In this document: positions 62,049-64,000 of the stretch, piece after piece
Position numbering within the stretch: the stretch's first letter is position 1
How the letters are laid out: every line of letters starts with the position of its first letter
Assembly (NCBI RefSeq): GCF_964204865.1
Contig: NC_135263.1
Coordinates: 12,197,426 to 12,261,425 of the forward strand
Reading direction: 5' to 3'
Source: Styela clava
Taxonomy: Eukaryota; Chordata; Ascidiacea; Stolidobranchia; Styelidae
Length of the DNA stretch: 64,000 nt
Notes under the pieces: model-generated
The model's input: the letters and a program-made list of their open reading frames with translations, nothing else
What the model was told of the DNA's origin: nothing
Database searches by the model: none
Translations under genes and position numbers: made by a program

Positions 62049-62488
62049 TATTTATGTTGTGTTATTTTTATGTTGTTTCTACGTGACTATTATATGCATA
62101 CTGACTACGTCTTCTAGCGACAAGTGCTGAATTTGGGTTTTTCTTGGGTGCATTTTGTGTGTATAATAAATACCGGTAATCATAACCTTATAAAAAAATA
62201 TAATCCGTAACTGGATATTTCTAGGTTCGTAGTGCTCACTTATACAGTTGTTTATTTAACAACCTGCCCATTAACTTGATTTGTCTGTCTAAGTCTAAGC
62301 GTAAATATATACTGGTTTAAGCTATGATGAAATAGGAGTAGTTTGCGGGAAACGCTGTTAGGAGAGCGGACAAAACCGCAGCTTAGCTTTGAGGAGGCGT
62401 ACAGATTTAAGATTTAAAGGTGCTGTCGAAGAAGTGGTTATGAAATAATTCACACACGTACGCACTAAAACTGCTAAAATAAAATTAA
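62049..62488. other. 3' flank of the tail-anchored gene
   Basis: It contains a likely polyadenylation signal AATAAA at 62165-62170. Nothing else is recognised. Confidence 0.5.
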
Positions 62489-64000
62489 ATTCAGATTCAG
62501 ATTCAGATATTTATTTTTCGTCGTGCAAAAACATTGTACATTTAAACAAATGGTAAAAATTAAATAAATACATTGAAAGAAAGAGGTACAATATTTGGAC
62601 TGCAATAGACGAGGGATCGCGAAAAGACTATCAAAAGTCATCATGTCAGCGACACCATTATAGAAGCAGATTAAGTCAAACAATACAGAAATAAATCAGC
62701 AAAAATAAATGAAACATTTTGGGAACTAAAATGTACGTGAGAACAGAAGATTCGATTTAATAGAAAAAAGCATTGACGAATTTAAACAACTCAACGCCAT
62801 GCTCCACCGAGCACGCCAACAACAAAGAAATTGCTGACGTGCGTGACGCAGCATAATGTTGTTGACTACTTGGGGAATTCCCTGCAGCAGCAGCAGTGGA
62901 ACTACTAATATAACCAATGAATTATGATTAAGAAAAAGACATATTCAATTTATTTTGGGTTGCAAAGAGCACATATATATTGGAAAATATTAAACGACAT
63001 ATGTGAACTACAATGGATGAAAGCATATTAAAGAAGCAATGACTATTAGAGGTAACTAAAGTTTTTGAATTTTGTCTTTGTTATAAGAGTTCATAATACA
63101 GTTATTTTGTGAAGTGACTTTCATAAGGAGCACATGCTATTAAATAATAAAATAGCAGTAATGGAAATCAATAAGGTGAAAGGATACCTAGCTTATTATA
63201 GAATCTTGAGCAAATAAAGGTAAGAAACACAAGTGCTTTGTGAGAGAAAGTCATGCTCTGTGAGCAGCACATACTATTGGAGTATACCACAGTATTGAAG
63301 AGCAAATAAAATAATAATAATACAAGGATAGTGATAGCATATCATGAGAATAATGACAAGATGAAGGTAACACCCATAATTTGAAAAAAGTGAGTTTCAA
63401 ACAGTCTGAGATACATTTCAACTCTGCCAGCCTACTGACAGATATAAGAATTTAAGTAAAGAAATTTTAGTGCTTTTTTGAATGAATTATAAGTCTTAGA
63501 GCGAAGTGTGTCTTGGAGCGTATTCCAGAGTTTCACACCGATGAATTTAATAGAGCTTTGTGAACGATTGGTAGAAAAGCGAGGCACATGGTATGAGCTA
63601 TTGGCAGCGGAACGAGTTGAATGAGAGTGAACACTCATCTGTTTGACAAAATAGTATTTAAAAGCCATAGGCAGTTTATTGTTTAGGTGTTGGTGCATGA
63701 GTTTCAGTATCTCGATTTTATAAATGTCTGACATTTTGATTATTTGATTCTTATGGTAAAGAGGATCTAATCTTGACATTGGTCCAGCATGGGTCAAAGC
63801 ACGGATAGCCCTGTTCTGTAATACTTCAATCCGGTGTAACAAAGTTTTATTAGCTGATCCCCAAGCTATAATACCATATTGCAAATGAGATTGAAACAGA
63901 GCGAAGTATATCATGCGTAACGTAGACAAAGAAGTATAACGCCTAAGCCGATAAAGCATTCCTACCGCCTTGGCTAATTTAACAGCAGTGTTGGTTATTT
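62489..64000 (-). mobile_element. CR1-like non-LTR retrotransposon, 3' portion, continuing beyond the window
   Basis: On the minus strand an open frame runs from the window edge to 63432 (stop), encoding the C-terminal part of ORF2 after the RT domain: KLAKAVGMLYRLRRY, then FQSHLQYGIIAWGSA and LQNRAIRALTHA, as in CR1/Rex/Crack LINEs. About 940 bp of 3' UTR follow, ending at 62489-62508 in short TCTGAA units after AATAAATA, a microsatellite tail typical of this clade. No stop interrupts the visible ORF, so the insertion is younger than the dead copy at 11890, and the two ORFs are clearly different lineages. The RT and endonuclease domains lie outside the window. Confidence 0.85.

Noticed and set aside
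1..64000. CRISPR arrays, bacterial operons or phage-like systems
   Set aside because: Spliceosomal introns and eukaryotic gene families throughout; no direct-repeat spacer array seen.

Overview
The window looks like chromosomal DNA of an animal, most likely a non-vertebrate deuterostome such as a tunicate. It is AT-rich, its genes are split by about 41 GT-AG introns of roughly 100 bp to 7 kb, and its proteins are metazoan (CHIC, GALNT7-type transferase, trefoil protein, full-length eIF2B-epsilon). It also carries hAT, piggyBac, tRNA-SINE and CR1-like mobile elements. The clade is inferred from gene content and architecture only; no rRNA or mitochondrial marker is present.

Layout, left to right. 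1814-8617 (+) is a complete five-exon CHIC1/2-type palmitoylated membrane protein gene; its introns hold two nested hAT transposons and a piggyBac-type MITE. 8618-15156 is intergenic and holds a small inverted-repeat element and a decayed CR1-like retrotransposon. 15157-31974 (+) is a complete 11-exon polypeptide GalNAc-transferase of the GALNT7 kind. A 7-kb intron of that gene contains a three-exon gene on the opposite strand (19339-21578), an unrecognised nuclear-looking protein with two CtBP-binding-like motifs, and possibly a short secreted cysteine-rich ORF (23779-24132). 36736-45220 (+) is a six-exon secreted protein: signal peptide, two canonical trefoil domains, then two copies of a cysteine module I do not recognise. 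46905-56358 (-) is a complete 15-exon EIF2B5 gene of 721 residues. 57062-62048 (+) is a seven-exon gene for a 934-residue, mostly disordered protein with one C-terminal membrane segment and a short tail resembling a KASH peptide. 62489-64000 (-) is the 3' part of another CR1-like element that runs off the window.

The genes do not form an operon-like unit. EIF2B5 and the tail-anchored gene are head to head, 703 bp apart, with a 24-bp perfect palindrome between their start codons. GALNT7 and the trefoil gene both belong to the secretory pathway and mucosal or glycoprotein biology, but a functional link is only suggestive. Exon models were built by hand by following reading phase across GT-AG junctions; every internal junction of the six spliced genes keeps frame.

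The most novel items are the repeated cysteine module of the trefoil protein, in which one cysteine pair is gained or lost together, the KASH-like tail-anchored protein with a recent 243-bp internal duplication, and the antisense nested gene. The transposon landscape (hAT inside hAT with perfect 8-bp target duplications, and three TTAA-flanked MITE copies) is directly readable from the sequence.
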